Shown one piece after another: positions 52,684-60,331 of a stretch of 64,000 nucleotides of DNA. Source of the stretch: Gemmobacter fulvus (lineage in GTDB: Bacteria; Pseudomonadota; Alphaproteobacteria; Rhodobacterales; Rhodobacteraceae); the NCBI RefSeq assembly GCF_018798885.1, contig NZ_CP076361.1:1488001-1552000 (forward strand). The letters are read 5' to 3'. The translations under genes were made by a program, and so were the position numbers. Positions within the stretch are counted from its first letter, which is position 1, and every line of letters begins with the position of its first letter. The notes under the pieces are model-generated. The model was given only the letters and a program-made list of their open reading frames with translations, did no database searches and was not told where the DNA came from.

Positions 52684-52870
52684 GGTTCCTGCCAGACCGG
52701 CGGCGCCGCCGCTGGTGACGATTTTTCCTGTCCATCCTGAAAGTCTCCTTCTTACCCACCGGCGAAAGTGCCGGTGCCCATCGGGAAGAAGGTCAGTTCA
52801 GCGACGTTTTACCTCGAACATGCCGCACCCGTGCCCAGCGGGTGCGGCGCTCGTCCGCGGTCCCTGCCAG
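52684..52870 (-). ncRNA. Structured leader, candidate retron msr-msd RNA
   Basis: The region between the promoter (52967-52995) and the XRE start is ~400 bases long with no good ORF and three hairpins. One has a perfect 9-bp stem GCCGCACCC/GGGTGCGGC (52822-52848). A long one (52748-52792) has an outer CCTTCTT/AAGAAGG and an inner ACCGGC/GCCGGT. The third is a GC palindrome CGGCGGCGCCGCCG (52699-52712). The block is bracketed by 12-base direct repeats, GGTTCCTGCCAG (52684) and GGTCCCTGCCAG (52859). Position upstream of the RT operon and structure fit an msr-msd RNA. The branching G and the a1/a2 pairing have not been identified, so this is inference. Confidence 0.45.
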
Positions 52871-52966
52871 CTACGGGATTGAGACGGAGACCATCGGCCT
52901 CCACAGGGCTCACGGCCCCAACTCAAGACGGGTTCTGCTCCTCGGATGAACAATCCTCACCACGCC

Positions 52967-53021
52967 ATCATGAACGATTCGATGCATGCAGTCAAATAGA
53001 TAATCACCAATGGTGATAATC
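52967..53021 (-). promoter_or_regulatory. Promoter and operator of the XRE-RT unit
   Basis: On the minus strand TTGACT (52990-52995), a 17-base spacer and CATGAT (52967-52972) make a good sigma-70 promoter. Directly upstream is an imperfect palindrome, GATAATCACC and GGTGATAATC (52999-53021, 9 of 10 pairs, 3-base centre), a fitting XRE operator. It lies 130 bases before the divergent gene at 53151 and could serve both. Confidence 0.6.
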
Positions 53022-53150
53022 CATTTATGCTAACGTGCGGCCAACCAAGCACCATGTCCGTCAGCGGCGCGAATAGCCAACCGTCCTTGAAGCCTGCCGC
53101 AACGAGTGACAAGTATCAGCCATTAGATCAGAAAGTATGTCGCAGAAACA

Positions 53151-54092
53151 ATGCACCGCTCGCCCTATCAGCAGATCATCGAATGGAACGCCCGACGCGG
53201 GGAACATCGTCGCCTCGGACAGGAACTCGCTGCACAAATCGATGCGCTTAGAGCCGAGGTCAGTACCATTGCGGGATTGGCGCCTATGCACCTTCAGTTC
53301 GTGCCGATCCGATTGGTGACGATCCTTGAAGTCTTCCTCCGTGAGGTGATCGCCGAGCTGGTCGATGGCGACGAAGCCACCTTCCAACGCGCGGAAAAAC
53401 TCGTCAAAGGCGCGAAGATCGATCTGACCTTCGCCGCACACGTGAATCGGCGCGAGCTGACGATCGGCGACTTCATCGCTCACTCCGTTTCCCTAAACGG
53501 GATTGATGGGATCTTAGCCATCTTGGACACCTTGATCCCCGGCTTCGCGCACAAACTCAAAGCGGCGCATCCGCGCTGGTCAGAGGAGTCGGACGATTGG
53601 CCACTTCCTCCCATCGTCACCAACTACAATGCGATGATGGTGGCTCTCTCACGCCTTTTCGAAGTTCGCCACGTCCTAACACATGAACTACCCGCTGATC
53701 CCGTATTCGACCTTTCAGACCTTACAGCCTTCATTGATGCCGCCCGAACGTTCGTCGACGGGGTGGATTGGGCCGTTGTCGAGGTTCTCCATGGCTCAGT
53801 ACCTCGAACGCAGACTGCGATGAATGTCGCCGCTGGCGACAAACTGCGCGGCGAGGAGGAGGAACTGAACGCGCTATTGGAACGGGTTGCGGCTCTTCCT
53901 GGCATGGACGCCTCCATGCTTCGCGATGCTCACGCGGCTTGGTCCGACTTTGCCGACCAGCATGCCGCCCTGATCGCTTCGCAGGTTGAGGGTGGCTCTA
54001 TGTATCCGCTCGTTTGGGCTGGAGAGAGATCCGCGTTGGTGCAGGATCGCATCATTCAGCTGAAGGGCGTCATCGAGGGCTGGATGGACTGA
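53151..54092 (+). CDS. HEPN-motif protein with C-terminal LprI-like domain
   Basis: A 313-residue protein divergent from the XRE-RT pair. The N-terminal ~215 residues are helical with RHVLTH at residues 173-178 (VALSRLFEVRHVLTHELP), the R-x4-H motif of HEPN RNases and toxins. Residues ~220-312 (LRGEEEELNALLERVAAL, AAWSDFADQHAALIA, GGSMYPLVWAGERSALVQDR) resemble the LprI/DUF1311 family. LprI proteins are usually secreted lysozyme inhibitors; here no signal peptide is present and the conserved cysteines are missing. The combination suggests an intracellular protein, perhaps an RNA-cutting defence effector. Neither half is certain by eye. Confidence 0.6.
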   Translation: MHRSPYQQIIEWNARRGEHRRLGQELAAQIDALRAEVSTIAGLAPMHLQFVPIRLVTILEVFLREVIAELVDGDEATFQRAEKLVKGAKIDLTFAAHVNRRELTIGDFIAHSVSLNGIDGILAILDTLIPGFAHKLKAAHPRWSEESDDWPLPPIVTNYNAMMVALSRLFEVRHVLTHELPADPVFDLSDLTAFIDAARTFVDGVDWAVVEVLHGSVPRTQTAMNVAAGDKLRGEEEELNALLERVAALPGMDASMLRDAHAAWSDFADQHAALIASQVEGGSMYPLVWAGERSALVQDRIIQLKGVIEGWMD

Positions 54093-54131
54093 CGAGCATG
54101 CTTAGGTGACCCGGGGCGGCCTGACCAAAGC

Positions 54132-54728
54132 TCAGGAAACCCGCGCGACCGTAGCCCGCCTGCCGTCGACGCTCACGCGGAGAAGCACGCCGTCGACCTC
54201 CATCTCGAAGAGATGCACCACGTACCCAAGGTTCAGGGTAGGTGGACTGTCTTCAATTCCGTTGCCTAGGTTTGCATCAAGGAGCGACGTATCCTCAGCC
54301 AGATGCCCGGCCCGGTAGCGAACCAGTCGGATTGTTTTTGGGATACCATTCATCTCGGCAAGCGCCGCTTCGATGGCGAGGACCGCTGCGCCGTGCCGTG
54401 CCAAAATCACAGGGCGATCGAAGAAGCTTCGGACGGCGCGGGCCATCTCAATCCAAGCCTCGAAGCTATCCTTAATGGACTTGCCCGCGAAGAACACAAC
54501 CAACGCGGCGCTCCAGAGTGGGACTCTGGCGTTGATCAGATCAGTGAGAAAGGCTGGGATGTCGGCGCCGGGCCCAACGTTCGCCTCTTGGAAAGTTGTT
54601 CCAAACGCCCGCTCCAAATCACGCCGATACCGTTCGCTCTCGAATTCCCAAGTGTCCTCGTCCCCTCCATATGTCTCGTCGATGACGATCACGAATAGCT
54701 GGCCGGGGGCCTCGGTCGGTTGAAGCAT
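54132..54728 (-). CDS. Hypothetical protein
   Basis: A ~198-residue protein, unrecognised. It begins MLQPTEAPGQLFVIVIDETY, has an acidic stretch, a hydrophobic patch (VPLWSAALVVFFAG, residues ~76-90), and ends in beta-rich sequence (HLFEMEVDGVLLRVSVDGRR). The hydrophobic patch is too short and solitary to be sure of membrane insertion. ATG 54728 was chosen because the upstream 34 codons are arginine-rich and noncoding in character. It is convergent with the HEPN-LprI gene (39 bases between stops) and divergent from the integrase. Its island location suggests a defence or phage-related role, with no direct evidence. Confidence 0.5.
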   Translation of the reverse strand: MLQPTEAPGQLFVIVIDETYGGDEDTWEFESERYRRDLERAFGTTFQEANVGPGADIPAFLTDLINARVPLWSAALVVFFAGKSIKDSFEAWIEMARAVRSFFDRPVILARHGAAVLAIEAALAEMNGIPKTIRLVRYRAGHLAEDTSLLDANLGNGIEDSPPTLNLGYVVHLFEMEVDGVLLRVSVDGRRATVARVS

Positions 54729-54936
54729 TTTGTATCCTACTCCGTCATTATGCGGTCCGCTGGCGGTATCACTTAATCGCTGGGCTCGAAGGCCGCGAGT
54801 TCGCCTACCCCATGCGCGGGGTTCGATCAAACGGTCGATGCAAATGCCAGTAAGTTTCCCATCTCAGGCCACCCGGCGCGCTGGGCTTGCACGGCCAACT
54901 CCCTGTTTTCATTGTCCGGAATTGGCCGCCAGCGTT

Positions 54937-54966
54937 CAATTCCACCTTCCGCCTGTATTCCGGTCC
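54937..54966 (+). repeat. 30-bp repeat upstream of the integrase (copy 1)
   Basis: CAATTCCACCTTC, then a 17-base part ending CCGGTCC; 28 of 30 bases match 57448-57477. It ends 69 bases before the integrase ATG. Confidence 0.7.
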
Positions 54967-55035
54967 CGGCCCCGTGGTCCGACTTGATAGTGGCGCGGGT
55001 CTACGCCTGTGTCGTCGGGCAAGGAGGCGGGATGC

Positions 55036-56307
55036 ATGGTCAAGAGACTGAAACTCAATGAAAAAACCCTGCGCGAGGCGGAACCCAAGCCCGGCGTCAG
55101 CTATCAGATCTTCGACACGGAAGTGATCGGCTTCGCCGCCCGGGTTCAGGCCTCGGGCGCGCGGACCTTCACCATCGACTACCGGCACGCCGGGCGGCAG
55201 CGGCGGATGACCATCGGGCGCTGGCCGGAGTGGAGCGTCACGGCCGCGCGCGAACGCGCCAAGGAACTGCGCCGCGCCATCGACGAGGGGCAGGATCCTC
55301 TGGCGGCGCGCGACGAGTGGCGCGGGGCCCCGCGCGTCACGGACATGATCGACCGCTACATCGCCGAGCATCTGCCGAAACTCGCCAAGACCAATGCGGG
55401 CGACCAGGTTTCGATGTTGAAGAAGATGGTTGAACCGGCCTGGGGCAACCGGCTGGTGACGGAGATCACCAAGTCTGACGTGGCGAAGTTCCTCGATTTC
55501 GTGGCCGAGGGGCGGCCTCGCCCCTGCAAGGCAAAGCCCAACAACCGGGCTCGCAAACTGCAGGGTCACAAGCCCACCCCGATCCGCGCCAACCGCATGG
55601 GCGAGGTGCTGCGCAAGATGTTCACGCTGGCGGTGGAATGGGAATGGCGGACGGACAACCCCGCGCAGGGGTTCCATCGGCGCATTGAACATGCCCGCGA
55701 GCGCTTCCTGTCGCCCGAAGAGCTGACTCGACTGGCGGCCGTGCTGGATGGCGCCGAGGATCAGCGCGCCGCGGCGATCATCCGCATGTGCATGTTGACC
55801 GGCGCGCGGGTGGGCGAAGTGCGGACGGCCCGGTTCGAACAGTTCAACCTCGACTATGCCATCTGGTCGAAGCCTGCCTCAACCACCAAGCAGCGCAAGA
55901 TCCACCGTGTGCCGATTTCGCAGGACGTCGCGGCCATCGTGCGCCTGCGCCAGCAAGCGGTACCGCGCGGGAACCCGTGGCTGTTCCCCGGCGACACTGT
56001 CGGCCAGCCGGTGCGGGAAATCCGTCGATTCTGGGCCAAGGTGCAGAAGGACGCCGGGCTGGCCGACGTTCGCATCCATGACCTGCGCCACACCTTTGCC
56101 TCGCTTCTGGTCAGCGGCGGCGCGTCGCTGGAAATGATCGGCAAGCTCTTGGGCCACAGCCAGATGCAGACCACCCAGCGCTACGCGCACCTGATGGATT
56201 CCCCCCTGCGGGCGGGCGTCGACACAGTGGCTAGCCTCCTGCGCCCGCGGCCGCGCCTTGTACATGATGCAGCGCAGGACGAGGCCGACCTGCCGAAATC
56301 GGCCTGA
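55036..56307 (+). CDS. int: Tyrosine-type site-specific integrase
   Basis: A 423-residue phage/island integrase. The N-terminal DUF4102-like domain includes RHAGRQRRMTIGRWPEWSV and TAARERAKELRRAIDEGQDP. A SAM-like core-binding domain spans ~100-205. The catalytic domain has the Arg in LTGARVGEVRTARFEQF, HDLRHTFASLLVSGG with His-x-x-Arg, the late His in LGHSQMQTTQRYAHL and Tyr in that last segment. An AAGGAGG site precedes ATG 55036. It is the likely integrase for the island whose edge is the tRNA-Met fragment at 50823, although several genes lie between. Confidence 0.92.
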   Translation: MVKRLKLNEKTLREAEPKPGVSYQIFDTEVIGFAARVQASGARTFTIDYRHAGRQRRMTIGRWPEWSVTAARERAKELRRAIDEGQDPLAARDEWRGAPRVTDMIDRYIAEHLPKLAKTNAGDQVSMLKKMVEPAWGNRLVTEITKSDVAKFLDFVAEGRPRPCKAKPNNRARKLQGHKPTPIRANRMGEVLRKMFTLAVEWEWRTDNPAQGFHRRIEHARERFLSPEELTRLAAVLDGAEDQRAAAIIRMCMLTGARVGEVRTARFEQFNLDYAIWSKPASTTKQRKIHRVPISQDVAAIVRLRQQAVPRGNPWLFPGDTVGQPVREIRRFWAKVQKDAGLADVRIHDLRHTFASLLVSGGASLEMIGKLLGHSQMQTTQRYAHLMDSPLRAGVDTVASLLRPRPRLVHDAAQDEADLPKSA

Positions 56308-56310
56308 ACC

Positions 56311-56913
56311 CTACGCGGCATCCTCGCCGCGCAACCTGCGCCACAGCGAGGACAGCCGCTTGCGGATTGTGCTTTCATCCGGCACCTCGCCCGACTTCGA
56401 ATTCTGGACGAACCACTCCTGCACCAGCGAGACCAGCGCGGTCTGGGTGTCGGGCACCCCCTTTTCGAACAGGAACCACGTCAGCCAAGCATACATCGCG
56501 TCCCAATCGTAGCGCGGGCTGGCCCCGATGGTGGAAGCCGGGCGCCGAAGCAGATCCCGCTCTTCCTCGAAGGCCTGCAGTGTTCCGGAGTCCAGCAGCA
56601 GATCGGAGGACCGGACCAGCACCCCCTCGGCCGGATCGGTGATCTTGAGCCAGGTCTTGCTGCCGAGCGGCATGACCCGCCTGAGCCTGGCCTGTTCGTC
56701 GCTCGGGCCCATCCTCCGGAACATGCCCATCAGTTCCGCCATCGGCACCTGAACCATACCAGCCACCGTTTCGTCACCGCAGACGACCGGAGGAATGCCT
56801 GCCACCACATGCAGATGCCCCGCCGCCGCCCAGCCCGCCACATCGGCCGGAGGGCAACCCCAGCGCACGGCGATTTCCTAGATCGAGAAGAATGCGACAG
56901 GCGGCAGAGGCAT
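56311..56913 (-). pseudogene. Island protein with an in-frame amber codon near the start
   Basis: The minus strand has an AAGGAG site, ATG at 56911-56913 and eleven sensible codons (MPLPPVAFFSI). A TAG (56878-56880) follows, then the same frame runs for ~190 codons (RWGCPPADVAGWAAAGHLHV to SSLWRRLRGEDAA). The context SI-stop-EIA-RWG fits an original Gln codon CAG. Translation could restart at a GTG (56868), so a shortened 185-residue product is possible. The N-terminal part resembles an HTH segment that follows integrases in related islands; function unknown. It is convergent with int, stops three bases apart. Confidence 0.6.
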
Positions 56914-57526
56914 TGGGAAACTCCTTTCAGACATGCGGCATCCTTCGGCCAGGGCCGTCGGCATGCAGGTTACAAATGACCCGCCGTGCCGAGCACGCGG
57001 GCTGACTCAGGGTTCAGAGCATGTCGTCGAGGAAAACCGCCTGTATGCCAGAGGCACACCGTGACCGGCGTGCGCATCCGACTGCGTTCGTCTTTTCGAT
57101 TCTTATGGACTGCTCAGCCGTTAATCTACGCACCCAGAAGGCGAGCACGCAACCACAAACCTGTGATGCCCGCCTCGAACAAAGAAAGAACATGTGGATA
57201 TCGTCGAGCGCCTGCGGAACCTGACCGGAACGCCCCATTCCGGCAATTCCGCTCCCCTCAATAGCGGCGAATCCGTCCGAAGGACGGTCAAACCGCCCTC
57301 CCCGTGGGGAACGGTGATGCACGCGCATGCATCGCCGCCCGGAACCGCCTTGGATGACGGGGGCGGAGGTATCTGCCTTGGGTGGCTCCGACTGGCAGGA
57401 GCCAAGAAAATCCAATGAAACAAGGGGCGGAATAGGTAGGCGGTCTACAATTCCACCTTCTGCCTGTCTTCCGGTCCTCGCGCTCTGCTTCGCTGAACCG
57501 ACCCCCGCCAGAGGGGTGCCACGCGA
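56914..57526. other. Noncoding control region before the early module
   Basis: A 613-base gap. It contains copy 2 of the 30-bp repeat near its right end. Small open frames on both strands have no coding character. It presumably holds the promoter for the phage-type module starting at 57527 and the start region of the 56311 gene. No RNA gene or CRISPR is visible. Confidence 0.5.
57448..57477 (+). repeat. 30-bp repeat upstream of the early module (copy 2)
   Basis: CAATTCCACCTTC, a middle with two substitutions, then CCGGTCC; pairs with 54937-54966. It ends 49 bases before the HTH gene start. Confidence 0.7.
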
Positions 57527-57787
57527 ATGGAGCAGCCGATGAAGGACATTCAGACCGATCCCGACGAGGACATCCCGGACCTGCTGGCCGACTGGATCAG
57601 CCGGGAGCAGTTGGCCCGCGCGCTGGGCCTGACGGCCGACACGCTATCCCGGTGGGAAGCCCGCCGCCAGGGGCCGCCCTGCACACGCATAGGTCGAAAG
57701 ACCTTCTACCGCCGCGCCGCCATTCAGGAGTGGATCCGCGCGCAGGAACAGGCCCATCCGGTGCGCAAGACGCGGGGGCGGTCATGA
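57527..57787 (+). CDS. Small helix-turn-helix protein (AlpA/excisionase-like)
   Basis: An 86-residue protein with one MerR-like HTH: WISREQLARALGLTADTLSR, WEARRQGPPCTRIGRKTFYR and RAAIQEWIRAQEQ. This is the layout of AlpA-type regulators and excisionases that direct an integrase. It may start at ATG 57527 or 57539. It is first of a tightly overlapping operon (four genes overlap by four bases), so it is probably an early regulator or Xis of the island. Confidence 0.75.
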   Translation: MEQPMKDIQTDPDEDIPDLLADWISREQLARALGLTADTLSRWEARRQGPPCTRIGRKTFYRRAAIQEWIRAQEQAHPVRKTRGRS

Positions 57788-58023
57788 CCATCCAGCCCCG
57801 CAGTTCCGCATGGCCCGCTGACCGCGTGGCCGAGGCCCGCGCTGTAATCGCCGACGTCGCGCATCACAGCGATCTCCTGATCCGGCTCGCCTGCAATGTG
57901 CTTGTCCAGCATGGCGAGACCCCGGGCGAGCGTGCTGATGCCCGGCGGCTGCTGGTGGTGATCGACGCGCGGCGGCCGGTACGGCGTGCCCAGCGCGAAG
58001 ACCAGGGGAGGGCCGCGCGATGA
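57784..58023 (+). CDS. Small hypothetical protein of the early module
   Basis: A 79-residue protein whose ATG overlaps the previous stop (ATGA) and whose stop overlaps the next gene. It has an alpha-helical central part (RVAEARAVIADVAHHSDLLI then RLACNVLVQHG) and a basic C-terminus. No family is recognised. The strict coupling to both neighbours supports it as a real gene. Confidence 0.6.
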   Translation: MTIQPRSSAWPADRVAEARAVIADVAHHSDLLIRLACNVLVQHGETPGERADARRLLVVIDARRPVRRAQREDQGRAAR

Positions 58024-58415
58024 TGCGCCGTGGCACCCCCGAGGCCGATCTGCAGCGTGCCGTGGTGCAGGCGCTGCGCATCGCTTTGCCCCGCACCGCC
58101 ATCATCCATCACTGCGCCAACGAGGTGACGGAGGCTGGGCCCCGCGGGGCCAAGCGCCAGGCGATCCTTGTCGGCATGGGCGTCCATGCCGGGTTCGCCG
58201 ACCTGATCGTGCTCTGCGACGGCCGCGTCCTGTTCCTCGAACTGAAGGCGCCGAAGGGGCGGCTGCGGCCGGAGCAGGAGGCGTTCCGCGATGCGGTGCA
58301 GGCGCAGGGCTTTGGCTGGGCCCTCGTGCGCTCGATCGACGACGCGCTGGGTGCGCTTGCCGATCACGGCTTCACCACGCGCATCGCCCCTTCCCCGCGG
58401 AGGGCCGCACCATGA
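58020..58415 (+). CDS. VRR-NUC domain nuclease
   Basis: A 131-residue single-domain PD-(D/E)XK nuclease of the VRR-NUC type common in phages. The early helix is PEADLQRAVVQALRIALP and the metal-binding core is GVHAGFADLIVLCDGRVLFL (Asp) followed by ELKAPKGRLRPEQEAFRD (Glu-x-Lys). It probably acts on branched or replicating DNA of the element. It overlaps both neighbours by four bases. Confidence 0.85.
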   Translation: MMRRGTPEADLQRAVVQALRIALPRTAIIHHCANEVTEAGPRGAKRQAILVGMGVHAGFADLIVLCDGRVLFLELKAPKGRLRPEQEAFRDAVQAQGFGWALVRSIDDALGALADHGFTTRIAPSPRRAAP

Positions 58416-59419
58416 GCCACGAGGCCACCAACTGGGCCATCAAGCAGCGCGGCTTGAAGCCCACGACCAAGATCGTGCTCTGGCACCTCTGCGACCGGTT
58501 CAACCCGGATTACGGCTGCTTCCCCTCGCAAGACCGGCTGGCGCATGACTGCGAGATCAGCCGATCCACGCTGAACGATCACCTTGGTCAGCTGGAAGCC
58601 GTCGGCCTGCTGCGGCGCGTGCCGCGGCTCGACCCTGTGACCAAGCGCCAGCTGCCCACCCGCTACATCCTGGGGTTCGAGCCTGGCTTCACACCTGTGG
58701 CTGTGGTCCCGTGTCCGGAAATCGGACACGGGGAGGATGGTGGCGCGGAAAGCCTCGACGGTGCCGATGGTTGTGGCGTCGATGCCGCCGCCGATGGCAT
58801 GCCGTGTCCGGAATTCGGACACGGGAATGCGGCGGAAGCCGTGTCCGATATTTCGGCTGAGCCGTGTCCGGAAAATGCCGAAAGCCGTGTCCGGATTTCG
58901 GACACTAACCCTGTAAGGGAACCTCTAAGTAAACCAGTAAAGGAGGAGGAGGGCGCGCAGGCGCGCAAAGCGATTTCCGATGAGGTTTTCGGAGACCTGC
59001 TGGCAGCGCTGGGCCTCGACCCCGCCGCCCTGCCCGGCTGGTGGCAAGGCTGGCCGCCCCGGCTGCACGTCCAGCGCTGGCGCGACGAACTGGGCCTGAC
59101 CGAGGCGGAGATCATCGCTGCGGCCGAGGCCAGCCGCGAGGAGCACCCCGAACCGCCCGATGGGCCGAAGGCACTGGACCGCGCCATGCAAAGGACCGCC
59201 CAGCGCAAGGTCGAGGATGCGGGCTGGAAGCGCCGAAAACCCAAGGCGGCCCCTGCCCCGGCCGCGAAACCCATCACGGACCTGCCCGCCTTCTACGCCG
59301 ATCTGGTCAACTCCGACCGCTACCTGCCGGTCAGCGCGATCAGCAACACGATGCGCGACGCCATGCTCGCCCGGGGGCTGGTGACAGCAGAACGTCTGCG
59401 CGAGCGAGGTGTTCGATGA
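58412..59419 (+). CDS. Putative replication initiator/replisome organiser with HTH domain
   Basis: A 335-residue protein. The N-terminus is a winged-helix domain (TNWAIKQRGLKPTTKIVLWH, CFPSQDRLAHDCEISRSTLN, DHLGQLEAVGLLRRV), like phage replisome organisers and RepA-type proteins. A low-complexity linker (residues ~95-180) carries the repeats PCPEIGHG, PCPEFGHG and PCPENAES. It ends ISDTNPVREPLSKPV before a C-terminal domain (~190-335; PGWWQGWPPRLHVQRWRDEL). The DNA of the linker is an array of GTGTCCG palindromes (58711-58905). A gene with an internal iteron array, like lambda O, fits an initiator. The family assignment is tentative. Confidence 0.65.
   Translation: MSHEATNWAIKQRGLKPTTKIVLWHLCDRFNPDYGCFPSQDRLAHDCEISRSTLNDHLGQLEAVGLLRRVPRLDPVTKRQLPTRYILGFEPGFTPVAVVPCPEIGHGEDGGAESLDGADGCGVDAAADGMPCPEFGHGNAAEAVSDISAEPCPENAESRVRISDTNPVREPLSKPVKEEEGAQARKAISDEVFGDLLAALGLDPAALPGWWQGWPPRLHVQRWRDELGLTEAEIIAAAEASREEHPEPPDGPKALDRAMQRTAQRKVEDAGWKRRKPKAAPAPAAKPITDLPAFYADLVNSDRYLPVSAISNTMRDAMLARGLVTAERLRERGVR
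58711..58905. repeat. Iteron-like array of 19-bp palindromes inside the replication gene, candidate origin
   Basis: Five copies start GTGTCCG at 58711, 58804, 58841, 58864 and 58887. Copies 1, 2 and 5 are 19-base dyads, GTGTCCG-NNNNN-CGGACAC; copy 2 is a perfect palindrome around GAATTC. Copies 3 and 4 are complete only in the left half. The last three are 23 bases apart, about two helical turns. An A/T-richer stretch (58905-58945) follows, as in many origins. Confidence 0.6.
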
Positions 59420-60084
59420 CCCTGCAGCGAACGATCTCCCGTGCGGGCAGTCGATCCGTCAAACGCGCATTGAGCGTGCAGGCTGCGCTGGAATGGGCGT
59501 TCAGGATCGAACAGGCGCAGCTGGAACTGCCGCTGCCCCCGGACGTCACCGAGGAAGGCTTCGGTTTCGGCCTGGAATACGTCCTGCTGCAGCGTGCCGT
59601 GCTAGGCTGCAAGATCGACGGCGGCCAGCACAAGATCGGCGGCTACACCCACGAGGACGCCGAGGTCATCGCCGCCACCGTCGCCGGGATCCCCGGCAGC
59701 CTCGGCGGCAAGCGCATGGCGATCCGCGTCGCCGAACTGGCCCGCGCCGGGCTGACCCCGGACTGGATGCCGGGCGCCGTCCCGCGCTGCGTGCCCACCC
59801 TCGTCAAGCAGAACCAGCATGGCAGCCATGCGGGCACAATCGTCGTCGGCAGCGAGCGCATCCGCGTGCGTGGCGCGAACGCACGCGCCATGTGGAAGAC
59901 CATCGACATCTTGGCCTGCCCGGTCACCTTCTCCCCCCACCCCCAACAGATCGAAGCCGCCCGGCGCGGCTATGACGACTGGTGCTGTGCGCTGGGCTGG
60001 GTACGGGACGGGCTGATCGCGGGCGGGATGCTGCGAGAGCTCGAGGTGACGACTGCGATGCCGAAAATCAGGCCGTGGGCTTGA
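59416..60084 (+). CDS. Hypothetical phage/island protein
   Basis: A 222-residue protein, the last gene of the early module, overlapping the previous one by four bases. It has a helical start (ALSVQAALEWAFRIEQAQLE), a central region with EYVLLQRAVLGCKIDGGQHK and a C-terminal RRGYDDWCCALGWVRDGLI. Similar proteins occur after replication genes in Rhodobacterales prophages, as far as I recall. No catalytic motif is recognised. The following 247 bases to the methylase have no gene. Confidence 0.6.
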   Translation: MTLQRTISRAGSRSVKRALSVQAALEWAFRIEQAQLELPLPPDVTEEGFGFGLEYVLLQRAVLGCKIDGGQHKIGGYTHEDAEVIAATVAGIPGSLGGKRMAIRVAELARAGLTPDWMPGAVPRCVPTLVKQNQHGSHAGTIVVGSERIRVRGANARAMWKTIDILACPVTFSPHPQQIEAARRGYDDWCCALGWVRDGLIAGGMLRELEVTTAMPKIRPWA

Positions 60085-60331
60085 GGACTTTGCCAAACGA
60101 TCTGGTGTCCGACCAGGACCCGGGCATGTCTCGGCGGGTCGGGTGTCTCCGAACCGAAGACGAGGCCGTTTTCGAACCGATCTGTTAATGAACCAGCGAT
60201 AGAACATCATGATCGCGGACCTTGCGGTAGCGCTCAACCCATCGACAGCGACGGCTGCCTAGCATAGCATCAGCTGATGGCTTGATCCCAAGGCCCAGGA
60301 TATTGTGGCGACAAGCGAGCAGGAAGCATTC

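Noticed and set aside
57014-57415. A 133-codon minus-strand frame in the gap before the early module
   Set aside because: Composition is Arg/Ser/Gly-rich without a ribosome-binding site or family resemblance.
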